DNA of 64,000 bases from NCBI GenBank assembly GCA_024349245.1, contig JALDNG010000015.1:16058001-16122000 (forward strand). The letters run 5' to 3'. Under the pieces are notes generated by a model. That model saw nothing but the letters and a program-made list of their open reading frames with translations. It had not been told where the DNA came from and did no database searches. Position numbers and translations under genes: made by a program. This DNA comes from Neodontobutis hainanensis (Eukaryota > Chordata > Actinopteri > Gobiiformes > Odontobutidae). Of the stretch, positions 12,301-22,760 are shown piece by piece (within the stretch, counting starts at the first letter, position 1; the number at the start of each line of letters is the position of its first letter).

Positions 12301-15300
12301 AAACGAGAGTTATTTGTTACAGCAGCAGTTAATCATATAATAATTATTATTTTTTCTTGCACAGAAATGTCATGTATTTAATCTTGTCTTGTAAGGCAGA
12401 GGTAACTCCAAAAGAAGGAATTTTGAGAATAAATTGTTCGTCCAATAACTACCTTACAACTACAGTCAATTACACAAGTTTTGCCAAATTTGTGTGTTCT
12501 TAATACTTGAGAAAACTATTAGAAAGCTATTTGTTGCATAGGAATGTGATAGCCATTGAAAATGCTTTAAAGTTTAAGATGAGGAAACCATGGAAACCAT
12601 ATTAATTTATTACTCCATCTAATATGTGAAGTATTCCCGGGAAAGAAGCACAAGGATGTATAAGGACTTTAATAAAAGGAGTTATACTTACGTGGTCCCA
12701 CCAGCACTCAGAGAAGTTTGGAAGCTGGTGCTCAAGGGTGTACTCCATGAACTCGAACATGACGCTGATGATCATACACATCCACCAATCACGAATCACC
12801 AGCGTCTGAGGAGACAGTGGATGAGTAGGATGAACAGGAGGATGAGTGGGAGAAGGTCAGCACTAAGACAACATTAGTGTTCTTCAGTAATAAAAAAAAA
12901 AATATTAAAAATACACAGAAAAATCAATGCTAGTAGTTACCTTGATGTACCATCCCAAAAAGTGAGCTGGAACAAATCCATCCATCTTGTCCTGCAAAAA
13001 CAAGTTAACACAACGTTTAAGTCATACTCCAGACGCAACATTTAATTAGAGCCACTGTGTCACATTCAGCCTGGAAACACATCACTCTTTGTCGTAACAT
13101 TGTGTTGTCAATTTAACCCCTCAACAGTCCATTTTCTGAGTTGTGAAAGCCTCTGATTGAATGATGAATCTGAACTAAATCGGTCAAGGTGAATAATCTG
13201 TAGTAAAAACAAATAAATCTCCTAATTTTGACTTTTTAACAGTAATGAAATAAAGTCTCAAAATAAAATATTCAGCACACCAATTATAACAATTATTTAT
13301 TTCTGAGAAAAACATGTATCTATTAAGTATTCAATCTAGTTTTCTAAGCTCTTTAATTATATGCAAGTTTCTTCTTTTTTGAGAGGGATATAAAAATGAA
13401 AGCAGGGCATGTTTAGAGATTGGCTTTTAGATCAACAGCAGGCAGTGTCTCCTGGGAAGAGGCTGTTTGTACTGACGACTATAATCTGCAGCAGACACAA
13501 GCCTCAAAGCATATGTTCGTGTATTTAAACATATGACAGAGATACAGAGAGAACTAGTATCAACAGGAAAACAAGTGTGCTTATAGAGGAAGGAAGGGGT
13601 GACAACAGACTGATTTAACCTCAATATTAAAGCAATCATCAGCATTCACCAGTGACACCTTTTACCATAAAACCTTGAGTGACTTGTTTGTTCTTTGCAG
13701 TATTTTAAATAAAAAATTAAAAAGGGTTGGATCAATATTCTCACCCAGATGTTGTGGAAAGGGTCGCTGACATTTCCCGGGTCATAAATGAGACAGTTTC
13801 CTCCATAGTCTCGCTCAGGGAGTGCAACCCCTAGTTTGGGGTCAATGAATTTCATAAAGTGCCGTCCATCGTGCACCGTCTGTGTTTAAAAGAATTTGAA
13901 AAACATTAAATTACATTAAATATCACAGATCTGTTTACTTTAATTTATTTATGCTTATAAAGTTTGCACTGAAACATAGCAGCCCATAGACTTTCTTGGG
14001 TAATTGAGGATGACTTAGGAAAATGTGCCAAAAAAAATCTTTAAATAAGTGCATTTCAGGCTGTTTTTTTAATGAGAAATAATTAGATGACTACCGTCTA
14101 TTTCAGACATGTCCAAAGTCCAACCCAGGGGCCAAACATGGCACAAAGCAGTTTATTTGGCCCTCAGCTCCAGAGATAAAATTGACTGTTTATGGCCCCA
14201 ACAGTCATAGTAGCGTTATACAAGAGACAGACACCCCTGGTGTATTTGATGAGATTATACATAGAATATAATACAATTAGTTTAAAAGGTGCAATGCAAG
14301 CCTGAAAAACAAAATAATGTAATAAATAGACTAATGAAGAGGATTCAGGTTAGCAGTTTCTTTCTTAAGTTTAATTTAAAGTCCAATTTTACTGAGACTA
14401 AATACTCATCCTCCCTTTGGACAAGAGCGTCACTAAATAATTTCATTTTCATTATGAGACCAGAAAAAAACAGGAAGGCCTTAACCTCAGGGACCTATGT
14501 TGTAGATTTGGCCAAGAACTGCAGATTAGTTTTATGCTCCAGTGTCACCAGCCGCTCACCTGAAACAGGATGAAGATAAGGAACAGCTCGTAGACGACAC
14601 TGACGCAGAGCCAGAAACGCCAGTACGCTGTAGAGACAAAACAAAAGAATAGTTACATGTTGTGCAAGAAAAACTGGGGAAAGAACTGAACAACTGCCTA
14701 AAGCAACACACGCCTCTAAAAGTCTTCATCTGGAACAGTGCACAACAAATAAACCCTGTGTTTTCCTCATATAAACCCTTGTTTGAGCTTGAGCGTGCTG
14801 CTTCAGTCTTTGTATTGTTATTCAGCCTTAATTTTGAGGTTATTTAAAAGCATTGCGTTTCTCAAAAAATATTTCTATTAGCATTGACATAGTTCAGCTC
14901 ATTTTATCTTTGCAACATTCATTGTGGCTACTTTAACATATTACAGGTTTTCCCAATATTGTCCAGGGTTATCAGGAAGTGAACTGTGCATTATTAGAAG
15001 TTAAATAATCCTGAGATAAAATAGCAGTGACGTAAACTATTAAACCCTCAAACCTACAAGCCTGACCCCACCTTAAACTTCTGTTGATCTTTTCCCAGGA
15101 GATACACAACATTAACAAACGTGAAGAGCAATAAACCTACTCGGTTCGTTTGACAGGTCGTAATTTAACCCCTCGACCACAAACAAACACACTGTCTTTT
15201 AAAATCACAAAAAAACAAACAAACAAAAAAATAAAAACAGGAGTGGATAGAGATCACTAATGCCACAACAGCCGCCCAGATCTTGCCAAGCCACTTGTTG

Positions 15301-18300
15301 AACCAAACGATAGCAATTAACTGTATTAACGCCGCACCTTTCCTCCCCCCCCCCCTTTCCTTCTCTTTTCCCTCGAGTCAGTGTCAAATGGTTGCATGCA
15401 CAGTAAGTAACCACAAAAACAACTGCCATAGAGACCGCAAACAAACACAAACATGGAATATACATATGTCTGCCAAGTCCTTCAGAGATTTTGTATTTAG
15501 GGTTAGGAATATTTGATCATAGTGTGTAATTTGTCAACTGATATCAACATAAGTAATGCCCTGTGTCTACAATGCACCCTCATAACGCAATATAATAGTA
15601 GATAAAAGTGTTTAATACCTCATTCAGTTCAGTTTTGTTGATCTTTATAACTCCAAGACTAATATATTACACTCGGCCAGGAAAACCTCAGACCTGATTT
15701 CAGTTTCTGTTTACTCAGGTGTCTACTTTACTTTTGCCTCACATTAAGATTTCAATTATGTGTATTGATTCCCAGCACTCAAAAGGATCTACATTACATT
15801 TTCCATTGTGATTTTCTGTTTGGATATTGATCACAGGAGTGCTCTCAGCTTTTCATCCATGGATTAAAAAGCCCAGCTCTACACACAAGTATCTCTCTGT
15901 ATTGCTATGATGAGAATAAAGCTTTGCATGGTCTGTAACAGCTCACAGGAGTAAATAAATTAATAGGAACTGATGCTACACCAATATCATCTGCACAATT
16001 ATAGTCAGTCTTAAACAGAAACAATTGGTTTGATGCATTTACCACTCTATAAAACAGAAATCCATACCAGCCATGTTGAGCGAATTGGTTCATGTATCCT
16101 AATGATTTCAATGTGGGTTTTTTTTGTGTTATTCGTACCTGGGTGAGGTCTGGTGAAGGGTCCATCTTTGGCTTGTGTCACTCCAAAACAGAGAAACACA
16201 AGGATACTGGCCACAATTCCTCTAAAAGAAGCAGAAATACCACCATTAAAATGTAAATTTGATTTATATAAAAGACACAGCTCAAATTTAAATAACAATA
16301 TCAGATAATCCTTCAAAAACTGCAGCCATTATAAGCACACGGTCAATAGGACTCGGACTGACCTTCACAGAACGGTAATAACTTGTGACAAAGTGGTAAG
16401 TGTCAGAGGATTGTGGTATTTGTAGAGTACAATAAAATGTCAAAATGGGGCTCTGGTGGAGGGTGACTGAGCATTTTTCTACATTATCTATGACACTATA
16501 TTCATTACTCATTTCTTTAATGACAATATAGTTTATATCTAATGTTTTCCCAAAAGATAATGAGCGATAATGATAATGAGAATCTGACTGACTTCGACTA
16601 ACCTATGTTTTAGTCAAAACCACATTAACAATATGTCCAGTCCAAACTTATCGGGGCTATAGGTTTTTTTTATCAAATCACAAGAATAATGTAGACAAGT
16701 AAACCAACCTTGGCTGCGCTTTAAACTCCCAAGACCTCTCTGTTTTGTTTTTTTCTTATCTCTCCAACATTTAGAGCAACAATTTGCTTAAAATAGTTTA
16801 AACTAAGTCTAAAGGATTTCCAGCCCAAGACATGCCTTGAAAAGTGGTCTTAAGACAGTTCTTAAAACCAACAATCTCCCGAGTACTACAAAGCCAGTAA
16901 TGTGTCTAAACAGTAAACATCATGCGATACAAGGTAAAGCTGCAAAAAATATAAAACAGTATAATCTTTGCAACACTCAAAAACTCAAAAACTGCTTAAA
17001 TCTACTGTGGCAAGAAAAAGTATGTGAACCTTTTGGAATTTTATGGTTTTCTGAATAAATTTAAAATGTGCCAAGGGGTATTGACAACATAAACATAATG
17101 TGTCTAAAAATAACTAAACAAAAACAATTCTGATCAAAATATCAGTGGAAAAAGTAAGAGAACCCTTAGAATTAATAACTTGCTGACCCCTCATTTGCGG
17201 CAATAACTTCAACCAGACGCTTACTGTAGCTATGGGTCAGACCTGCACAATGGGAAATTTTAGTCCATTTTTCCTGCAGAACTGCTTTAGCTCTGTCATA
17301 TTCTTTGCACGTCTCATGTGTGTGGCCCTCTTCAAGTCAATCCATAGCATCTCTAATGGGTTGAGGTCTGGGCTCTGACTTGTCCACTCCAAAAGGCAGA
17401 TTTTGGTTTTCTGAAGTCTTTCTGTTGTGGACTTGAGCCGGTGTTTTGGGTTGTTGTCCTGTTGCATCACCCAACTTCTGTGCCGTTTCAGCTGACATAC
17501 AAACATCCTAACATTATCCTGAAGAATTGTCTGATATACTTGGAATGTGTGATTGAAGCTGGCCAGGCCCTGATGCAGCAAAATAGGCCTAAATCACAAT
17601 GTTTTCTCCACCAAACTTTACAGCTGGGATGATGTTTTCATGATGATATGCCATGCCCTCTCTACGCCAGAGCGCTGCGCTGTGTTTTTTCCAAATAGTT
17701 CAATCTAAGTTTCATCAGCCCACAAAACATTTTGCCAATGTGCTATTTTGCAAACTTAAGGCGTGCAGCAATGTTCTTTATAGTAAGCAGTGGTTTCCTT
17801 CGTGGTCTCCTGCGATGGATACCCTGCTTGTTCAGTGTTTTACGTATTGTAGACTCACAAACAAAGATGTTGGCAAGTTCCAATGATGCCTTCAAATCTT
17901 TGGCTGTCATTCGGGTTGTTTCTTGACCTCATTGATGAGTCTTTGTTGTGCTCTTGGTGTTTTTTTGTCTGGGCGCCCACTTCTTGGTAGAGTAACAACC
18001 GTCCCAAAGCATCTCCATTTGTAGATTGTTTGATTAACTGTAGACTGGTGAATTTCTTTAAAGTCTTTGAAATAACATTTTAACCCTTTCCAGCTTTATG
18101 TAAAGCAACAATTCTTGATTGTAGCTCATCTAAAAGCTCTTTTAGTGATGCATGGCTCACATAAGCATGTTCTTCTCTAAAGATTGAGGTTTTTTTATCA
18201 ATCAGCCAAAGTAGCTGTAGTCCACACCTCCAAATGGATTATCTTAACAAGACTCCAGGTGTGCTAAAACCTGACTCCAATTAGCTTTTTTGGTGTCATT

Positions 18301-21300
18301 AACTCAAGGGTTTACATACGTTTTCCAAAAGCATTATGAGTTTCTTTTGGTTGTTCTAAATAAAAACATGAAAAATCTGAATTTTTTTTTTTTTGTGGAA
18401 ATATTTTTAGACACATTATGTTTTTCAAAACTCTTGACTGAGAGAACTATCAGATCACATTAAATTTATTCAGAAAACAATGAAATTCCATGGAATTCCA
18501 TAAATTCCATTCACATACTTTTTCTTGCCACTGTATAAACATATTATGCTAATCCATGTGCCAGGCTTTCATACTTCACATGGTGATATATTTGGCCAAT
18601 CACATGGACCGAACTCAAAGCAGACATTATTAAATGCAGTATTTATCTGGTAAAATTCAATACAAAAACATGGAACTTTAAAAGTTGTATTTTGTAGCAT
18701 TGTATAAAAATGTGATGTACTGGGGGGCATTTGAAAACAACTTGTGCAAAATGTTATAAAAATGACTCAAACGCAAATGTCAGATACCATGAATATTCAG
18801 CACACAGATATGAATATGATGATATGATAAGTATATGGTTTTCTTCAAGGTTTTAATAACACCAAGGATGTGAGGCCTGCTCGAGACTGACCTTTTGGTG
18901 TTGTAGGTTGTGTCCTGAGGGGTTTCCTCCAACAGTGTGACGTAGACCAAGGCGCAGGTCAAAATGAACAACACCGTCACAGTGTGGGCTCGCCTGCAGG
19001 TGAACAGAGACAGAGAGGAACAGTGAGGAATAAAATACTGATAATAATAAGCACAACAAAAGCCCCTGGATGTGAAATAAACCCTGAGTATCCTGATCAC
19101 AAAATGGCAGCCAACTTTGGTCATGTAACAGTAGATTTATTCCATATAATTAGTTTTAAGCTCCGAGTGAGTTTTCTATTCCTGGCTGAATAACAAGAAT
19201 ATGTATGAGGTAATAGATGGGAGTAAAATCGCAAATCAAAACGCTTTAAAAATATTTTCACATAAGAAGCTGGCAAATGCACATAAGTGATAAAGAGCAC
19301 AGAAAGTTAACCATGATTAAAAAACATATTAATTTAGCAAGACAGGGCATGTCACTTTGTTCAGAACTGTCTCTTTGTGCTGTGTGCTGTAAAATCTGGC
19401 AGAACATTATGTTTTTCCAAAAGAACCGAAATAATTTACATCACTAGACACATGCTTGTGTAGGACTACATGAACATGGGTGTCACTGCGGTCCTCCTTT
19501 AAAATTAGGAGCGTCAACCCTTGTGCCAGCCCTACAGCTCAGAGTCTGAATCACAGAGACAGTATGCCAGCTCTCATTAGAGTTTGCTCCTCAGCCACTT
19601 CCTTATCCAACCTGTTTGGCAGGAGACGCAGGGCCCTGCCTGCTTTCTCGCTTGACAACCCTTACTACACCACTGGGGAAAAAAAATATGCAAACTGTAA
19701 ACTGGGAGGCAGATAATGACCAGAATACATGTGCCATCTATTCAGGTTTAGCATCTTGACTAAAATAGCATTAAGCTGCTAGAAACAGTCCAATGACTAA
19801 GTAGAAACAAATATAGCCAGACATTGGCCTGAAGCTGAACCTGAGTGGAAAGGGCTGACTTTAATGAACAGAAATTGCAGCCTCTAGCCTCTTTAATATT
19901 GGTTTCCTAGAAACCACCAAACTTCAGCTGCCGTGTGACACCAGGATAAAAAAGATCTGATGTAGCCCATTTTATTTTGGGTGACGCAACTATTTAAACC
20001 CAATACCTTCCCCCATTCTATTTTAAGGAAGTATCCTCATTAAAACCACTGCTTACATAGACACTATCCATGATACTCTCACATGATCAAGATTCAGAAC
20101 AAGCTGAACAACAAAAAGATGCACTACAGAATGTAGCAACCTTTAAAAAAAACTACCAAAGACTTTATTAGACAAATGACCAGAAAACATAATTAAACAC
20201 CACTAATAAGTTGCATTATATTATTAAAACGATTATGTGGTAATGCGTTACACTTAAAATTATAATTACATTTTTTACTTACTACTTTTTTTACTACTTA
20301 AACATGTGATTATTGATCCAGGAGATTACACATCCCTTGGCTAAGGGTTTAACATCTGACCAAGAAACAAACAGGGACAAAGTCATTCTTTGTTATCACT
20401 ATCACTGAAACAGACTGTGATGCTAGAATCTTTCAGAACGAACTTGTGTTGTAACAAAATAAATATGCGTTACCCTCCATACATTACAACGGTGTAAGTG
20501 ATTAATGTAGTTTTACTCAAAATACCAGTTTTTATGTTACTTTAAATAAGCAAAGCACAGTCCTCCCCTTATAAATTCTAGAAAGGCCTAGAAATAGTTA
20601 AAACTGATCATTTCAAGTCTGTAAAACCACAATAAAAAATCCTGACACTAGTTCTTCTCGTATGTTGCTGAAACACACTTGCTGAGGTTTGAGATCTGCT
20701 GTGACGACAGAAAGTGTGTCTTAACTGGAAAGAGGGACACATAATAATGCACCTTTTCAGATCTGACTTCATACCTTTAGCGTGACAAGTTGGTGCTGCA
20801 CATTTTGACATGAATGAATTACTGGGTCAGTAGAAGCAGTCATAGTCATTTATTATTATTGCTATATAAACAGTTCCAATTAAAGAACTGCTTAAAATAC
20901 ACCATTATAGTCCATGTATTCCAATCAGGATAGTAAAATCAAACGGTGGTGCAACCAAATAAAAACGTTAAAGGCACAACTGAAACTAATGTTTCTAAAC
21001 TAACCAAGTTATTCCTAAATCCTGAGTCATGCATTCCTTAAATTATTTGAGTTAAAGTCTTACTATGCCAGAAGGGGTGTTGCTAGTTGAACATGGCATG
21101 TGATTACACAGTCCTATTGCCATTCTTTTTACTTTCTATGGAAGCTTTCTAAGGCTTTACTCCTTGGAAATATAATTCACATCATTGATTAAAGCCATTA
21201 CTTGCAATTCATTGATATAATATAGCTATTCGGTAACACAGGACAAAATATTGTGTTATAAACAATATAGACAACTATGACATAGTAACTAATGTGATGG

Positions 21301-21653
21301 ATGTGACATTGGGCCTGGCTTTCATTTAACCTTGACTCTACATTAACTTGTGTCAGACTTAAAAACAACTCAAGACTGACTTGGAGTTAATGTGTTTGAC
21401 ATTGTGGTTGTTGGATGGATACTGGCACAAGCACTCACCAGAAAAACGTGTTTGTCCCATCATCATAGACTTCACACTCAGAATTTCTCTGGTGCAAGCT
21501 TTCTTTGGAGGTCTGCTTCATCACCTTGGGTTTACTCTGCTCCTGACAGCTCAGCTCCGCCTCGCCGTTGTTGACCTGCTCCGCCGCAGACACGGAGCTC
21601 TTACCGGCGACGACAGACGAGCTCACAGCGCTTTTCTTCTCAGTCTTGGTCAT
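9206..21653 (-). CDS. ptdss2: ptdss2, phosphatidylserine synthase 2 (complete, 12 coding exons)
   Basis: Twelve exons on the minus strand (21653-21439, 18993-18892, 16221-16139, 14627-14560, 13879-13745, 12991-12941, 12805-12692, 12283-12165, 12000-11886, 11660-11515, 11024-10839, 9344-9206) join with correct phase and GT-AG borders into 1,473 bases, 490 residues plus stop; human PTDSS2 is 487. The enzyme exchanges the head group of phosphatidylethanolamine for serine in ER/mitochondria-associated membranes. Near-identity to PTDSS2 is seen in [15 protein letters not shown] (62-76), LLEETPQDT (92-100), the synthase motif [15 protein letters not shown] (176-190), NFSECWWDH (248-256) and [15 protein letters not shown] (356-370). 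There are eight or more hydrophobic segments, a polar acidic N-terminus and a short basic C-terminal tail. Start: ATG at 21653 in context GCAGCCATGA; the frame upstream has no other ATG before a stop. It is tail-to-tail with tmem168 and head-to-head with cdkn1c. Confidence 0.96.
10224..10560. mobile_element. hAT-like repeat fragment
   Basis: Starts CAGGGGTCTCAAACTCAAAT followed by TGGGGGCCGC, GAGTCTGGGTGAGGCTGGGC and CAGGTATTCCAC, a terminal sequence very common in fish genomes. I could not find the opposite terminal repeat, so this is a truncated copy in the ptdss2 intron between exons 11 and 12; the right edge is approximate. Confidence 0.6.
10839..11024 (-). CDS. ptdss2: ptdss2 coding exon 11
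   Basis: 186 bases: completes Pro383, then [20 protein letters not shown], two membrane segments and [10 protein letters not shown] plus CG of Arg445. Acceptor TTGCCACCAG, donor GTAAGA. Confidence 0.95.
11515..11660 (-). CDS. ptdss2: ptdss2 coding exon 10
   Basis: 146 bases: begins [20 protein letters not shown], ends [10 protein letters not shown] plus CC of Pro383. Identical to the human protein over most of its length as recalled. Donor GTGAGT. Confidence 0.96.
11886..12000 (-). CDS. ptdss2: ptdss2 coding exon 9
   Basis: 115 bases: completes Lys296, then [20 protein letters not shown] and on to [13 protein letters not shown]. Acceptor TTTTTTAAAG, donor GTAAGA. Confidence 0.95.
12165..12283 (-). 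CDS. ptdss2: ptdss2 coding exon 8
   Basis: 119 bases: begins [20 protein letters not shown], ends GLWNIPTY plus AA of Lys296. Acceptor TCTGTGCAG, donor GTATGA. Confidence 0.96.
12692..12805 (-). CDS. ptdss2: ptdss2 coding exon 7
   Basis: 114 bases, 38 codons: begins [19 protein letters not shown] and ends NFSECWWDH. Acceptor TCTCCTCAG, donor GTAAGT. Confidence 0.96.
12941..12991 (-). CDS. ptdss2: ptdss2 coding exon 6
   Basis: 51 bases, 17 codons: [17 protein letters not shown]. Acceptor TTTTTGCAG, donor GTAACT. Confidence 0.95.
13745..13879 (-). CDS. ptdss2: ptdss2 coding exon 5 (synthase motif)
   Basis: 135 bases, 45 codons, phase 0 at both ends. Begins [17 protein letters not shown], carries [15 protein letters not shown] and ends DPFHNIW before GTGAGA. 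This is the most conserved part of the family. Confidence 0.96.
14104..14239. mobile_element. hAT-like miniature element, 136 bp
   Basis: Runs from CAGACATGTCCAAAGTC to ACACCCCTG, with imperfect inverted ends. It is flanked by GTCTATTT (14096-14103) and GTGTATTT (14240-14247), an 8-base duplication matching at 7 positions. Sits in ptdss2 intron 4. Confidence 0.75.
14560..14627 (-). CDS. ptdss2: ptdss2 coding exon 4
   Basis: 68 bases; acceptor CTCTACAG. Encodes [23 protein letters not shown], a membrane segment. Ends in phase 0 before GTGAGC. It is too short to show up as an ORF but is required by phase and by human PTDSS2. Confidence 0.95.
16139..16221 (-). CDS. ptdss2: ptdss2 coding exon 3
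   Basis: 83 bases; the acceptor TCTTTTAG completes Arg106, then [20 protein letters not shown] and PFTRPHP. Donor GTACGA. Second membrane segment. Confidence 0.95.
17005..18533 (-). mobile_element. decayed Tc1/mariner transposon in ptdss2 intron 2
   Basis: 1,529 bp flanked by TA duplications at 17003-17004 and 18534-18535. The left end reads CTGTGGCAAGAAAAAGTATG and the right end, reversed, CAGTGGCAAGAAAAAGTATG. The interior codes on the minus strand for a Tc1-type transposase. The last part (17237-17581) keeps QQDNNPKH and [13 protein letters not shown], the D34E region. The 5' part (about 17900-18190) has in-frame stops and frame changes, so the copy is dead. Confidence 0.92.
17237..18190 (-). 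pseudogene. Tc1-type transposase pseudogene
   Basis: The open part of 114 codons at the 3' end shows the hallmark DNNPKH and [14 protein letters not shown] of the Tc1 DDE catalytic domain. Upstream, recognisable N-terminal helix-turn-helix sequence ([14 protein letters not shown]) is followed immediately by a stop, and the frame changes further on. The usual length is about 340 residues. Confidence 0.85.
18892..18993 (-). CDS. ptdss2: ptdss2 coding exon 2
   Basis: 102 bases after the acceptor CACCTGCAG; completes Trp72 and encodes [19 protein letters not shown] and on to NTKR. First membrane segment. Donor GTCAGT. Confidence 0.95.
21439..21653 (-). CDS. ptdss2: ptdss2 coding exon 1
   Basis: Residues 1-71 plus two bases of Trp72. 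A polar N-terminus beginning [13 protein letters not shown] ends in the conserved [13 protein letters not shown]. The donor GTGAGT starts at 21438. Confidence 0.93.
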
Positions 21654-21691
21654 GGCTGCGCTGTGACAAAGAGGCTCCTCTGTGGCGTGAT

Positions 21692-21757
21692 TTATCCCTG
21701 CGCTCCGCGGCAGCCCCACCCCAGAGTTGTCGACATCCTGAGTTTTTCACCGGACAT
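21692..21757 (-). CDS. upstream ORF in the ptdss2 5' leader (21 codons)
   Basis: An ATG at 21757 opens a 21-residue frame beginning MSGEKLRMSTTL that ends at TAA (21692), 38 bases before the ptdss2 ATG and in a different frame. A second in-frame ATG at 21736 would remain even if a splice acceptor CTCAG near 21738 removed the first. Whether it is translated is unknown. Confidence 0.4.
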   Translation of the reverse strand: MSGEKLRMSTTLGWGCRGAQG

Positions 21758-22593
21758 GAGGGTCATTAACATTAAAAAAGACAACTAGATATTCTCGTCC
21801 AGTGAGTGATGTTACGACCCACTGCATGGCATGAACATAATACTTCAGCAGTATCGCCTACGCAGACTCAAATATACGCACAACAAGCGAGGCAAAGACT
21901 CCTGTATCAGAAACATTTACCTAAGCACTCTGAGCTGCTGGTTTAAAGCCGACAGGCAATAACATAAATCACAGTACCGGTGTTATATCTAATTCAGTTT
22001 TCCCGCCGAGATGTCTATACCTCGCTCATATTTGTCACTTAATATGTTTAGATATGTATGTTAGTGACTGAGTTTGCCTTTGTGTGCCTTTGAGTTATAC
22101 TTGACGTGTTTTCAAACGTAACACTTTGAATTAAAAAAATAAACAGATCTCACATCATCTGCCATTTTTTTTTTACTTTTGTAGCCAATAGCACTTAAGT
22201 TAGAAGAGTATATTGGTTTCTTAATAAGCTACAACTGTCCGATACCTTTTAGGCAACTTACACTTTGGATTGATAAGAGTCAATACGTTAACCTAAAATT
22301 AGCTGATTTAAGCAAAAGATTGCAAATCCAGGTTTGGAACATAATTCGGCGTAACACCTGCGCTGAAGGCCAACTGTCAGACAGACATCGGCTAAATGTG
22401 TTAGCTATTTGTAGCAGCCTATTTTTGCCTGCTCGACTTCGCATTAAAGATTAACAAGGTTGTTATCAATTAACCGACACAAAGCCCCTACGTACCCACA
22501 CAAACATTTAATAATTCTTTGTAAAAAATTTTGCAGATAAATGTTAGGGTGACTTTCAAGAGGGTGTGTTAAATTAAAGCTAACGTTACTCAC

Positions 22594-22760
22594 CAGCTGA
22601 AGATGAAGAGATTACTGGCTTTAGTCGGGATGCGTTCAATAGCAGTAAACTCTTAACAAAAACGCATAATAGTCGCCTGAATTCAGTGAGAACTGGTAAA
22701 TAAATTAGTCCAAATTTATCTCCTGTGCTGTGTCAACACTAAACATCCCCACACTGACCC
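22594..22760 (-). other. ptdss2: candidate ptdss2 non-coding first exon and promoter
   Basis: On the minus strand TCTTCAGCTG is followed by the strong donor GTGAGT at 22593-22588, in the right place for a leader exon joined to the exon holding the start codon. I see no TATA box. The upstream edge and transcription start are guesses. Confidence 0.35.

Noticed and set aside
17237..17581. Independent 114-codon gene
   Set aside because: It is the C-terminal part of a Tc1 transposase inside a dead element with terminal repeats.
19480..19716. 78-codon plus-strand frame within ptdss2 intron 1
   Set aside because: No domain and no splice context; intronic chance frame.
21435..21719. Longer ptdss2 N-terminus starting at 21719
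   Set aside because: The first codon is GTG; there is no ATG in frame between the upstream stop and 21653, and 21653 has a good start context.
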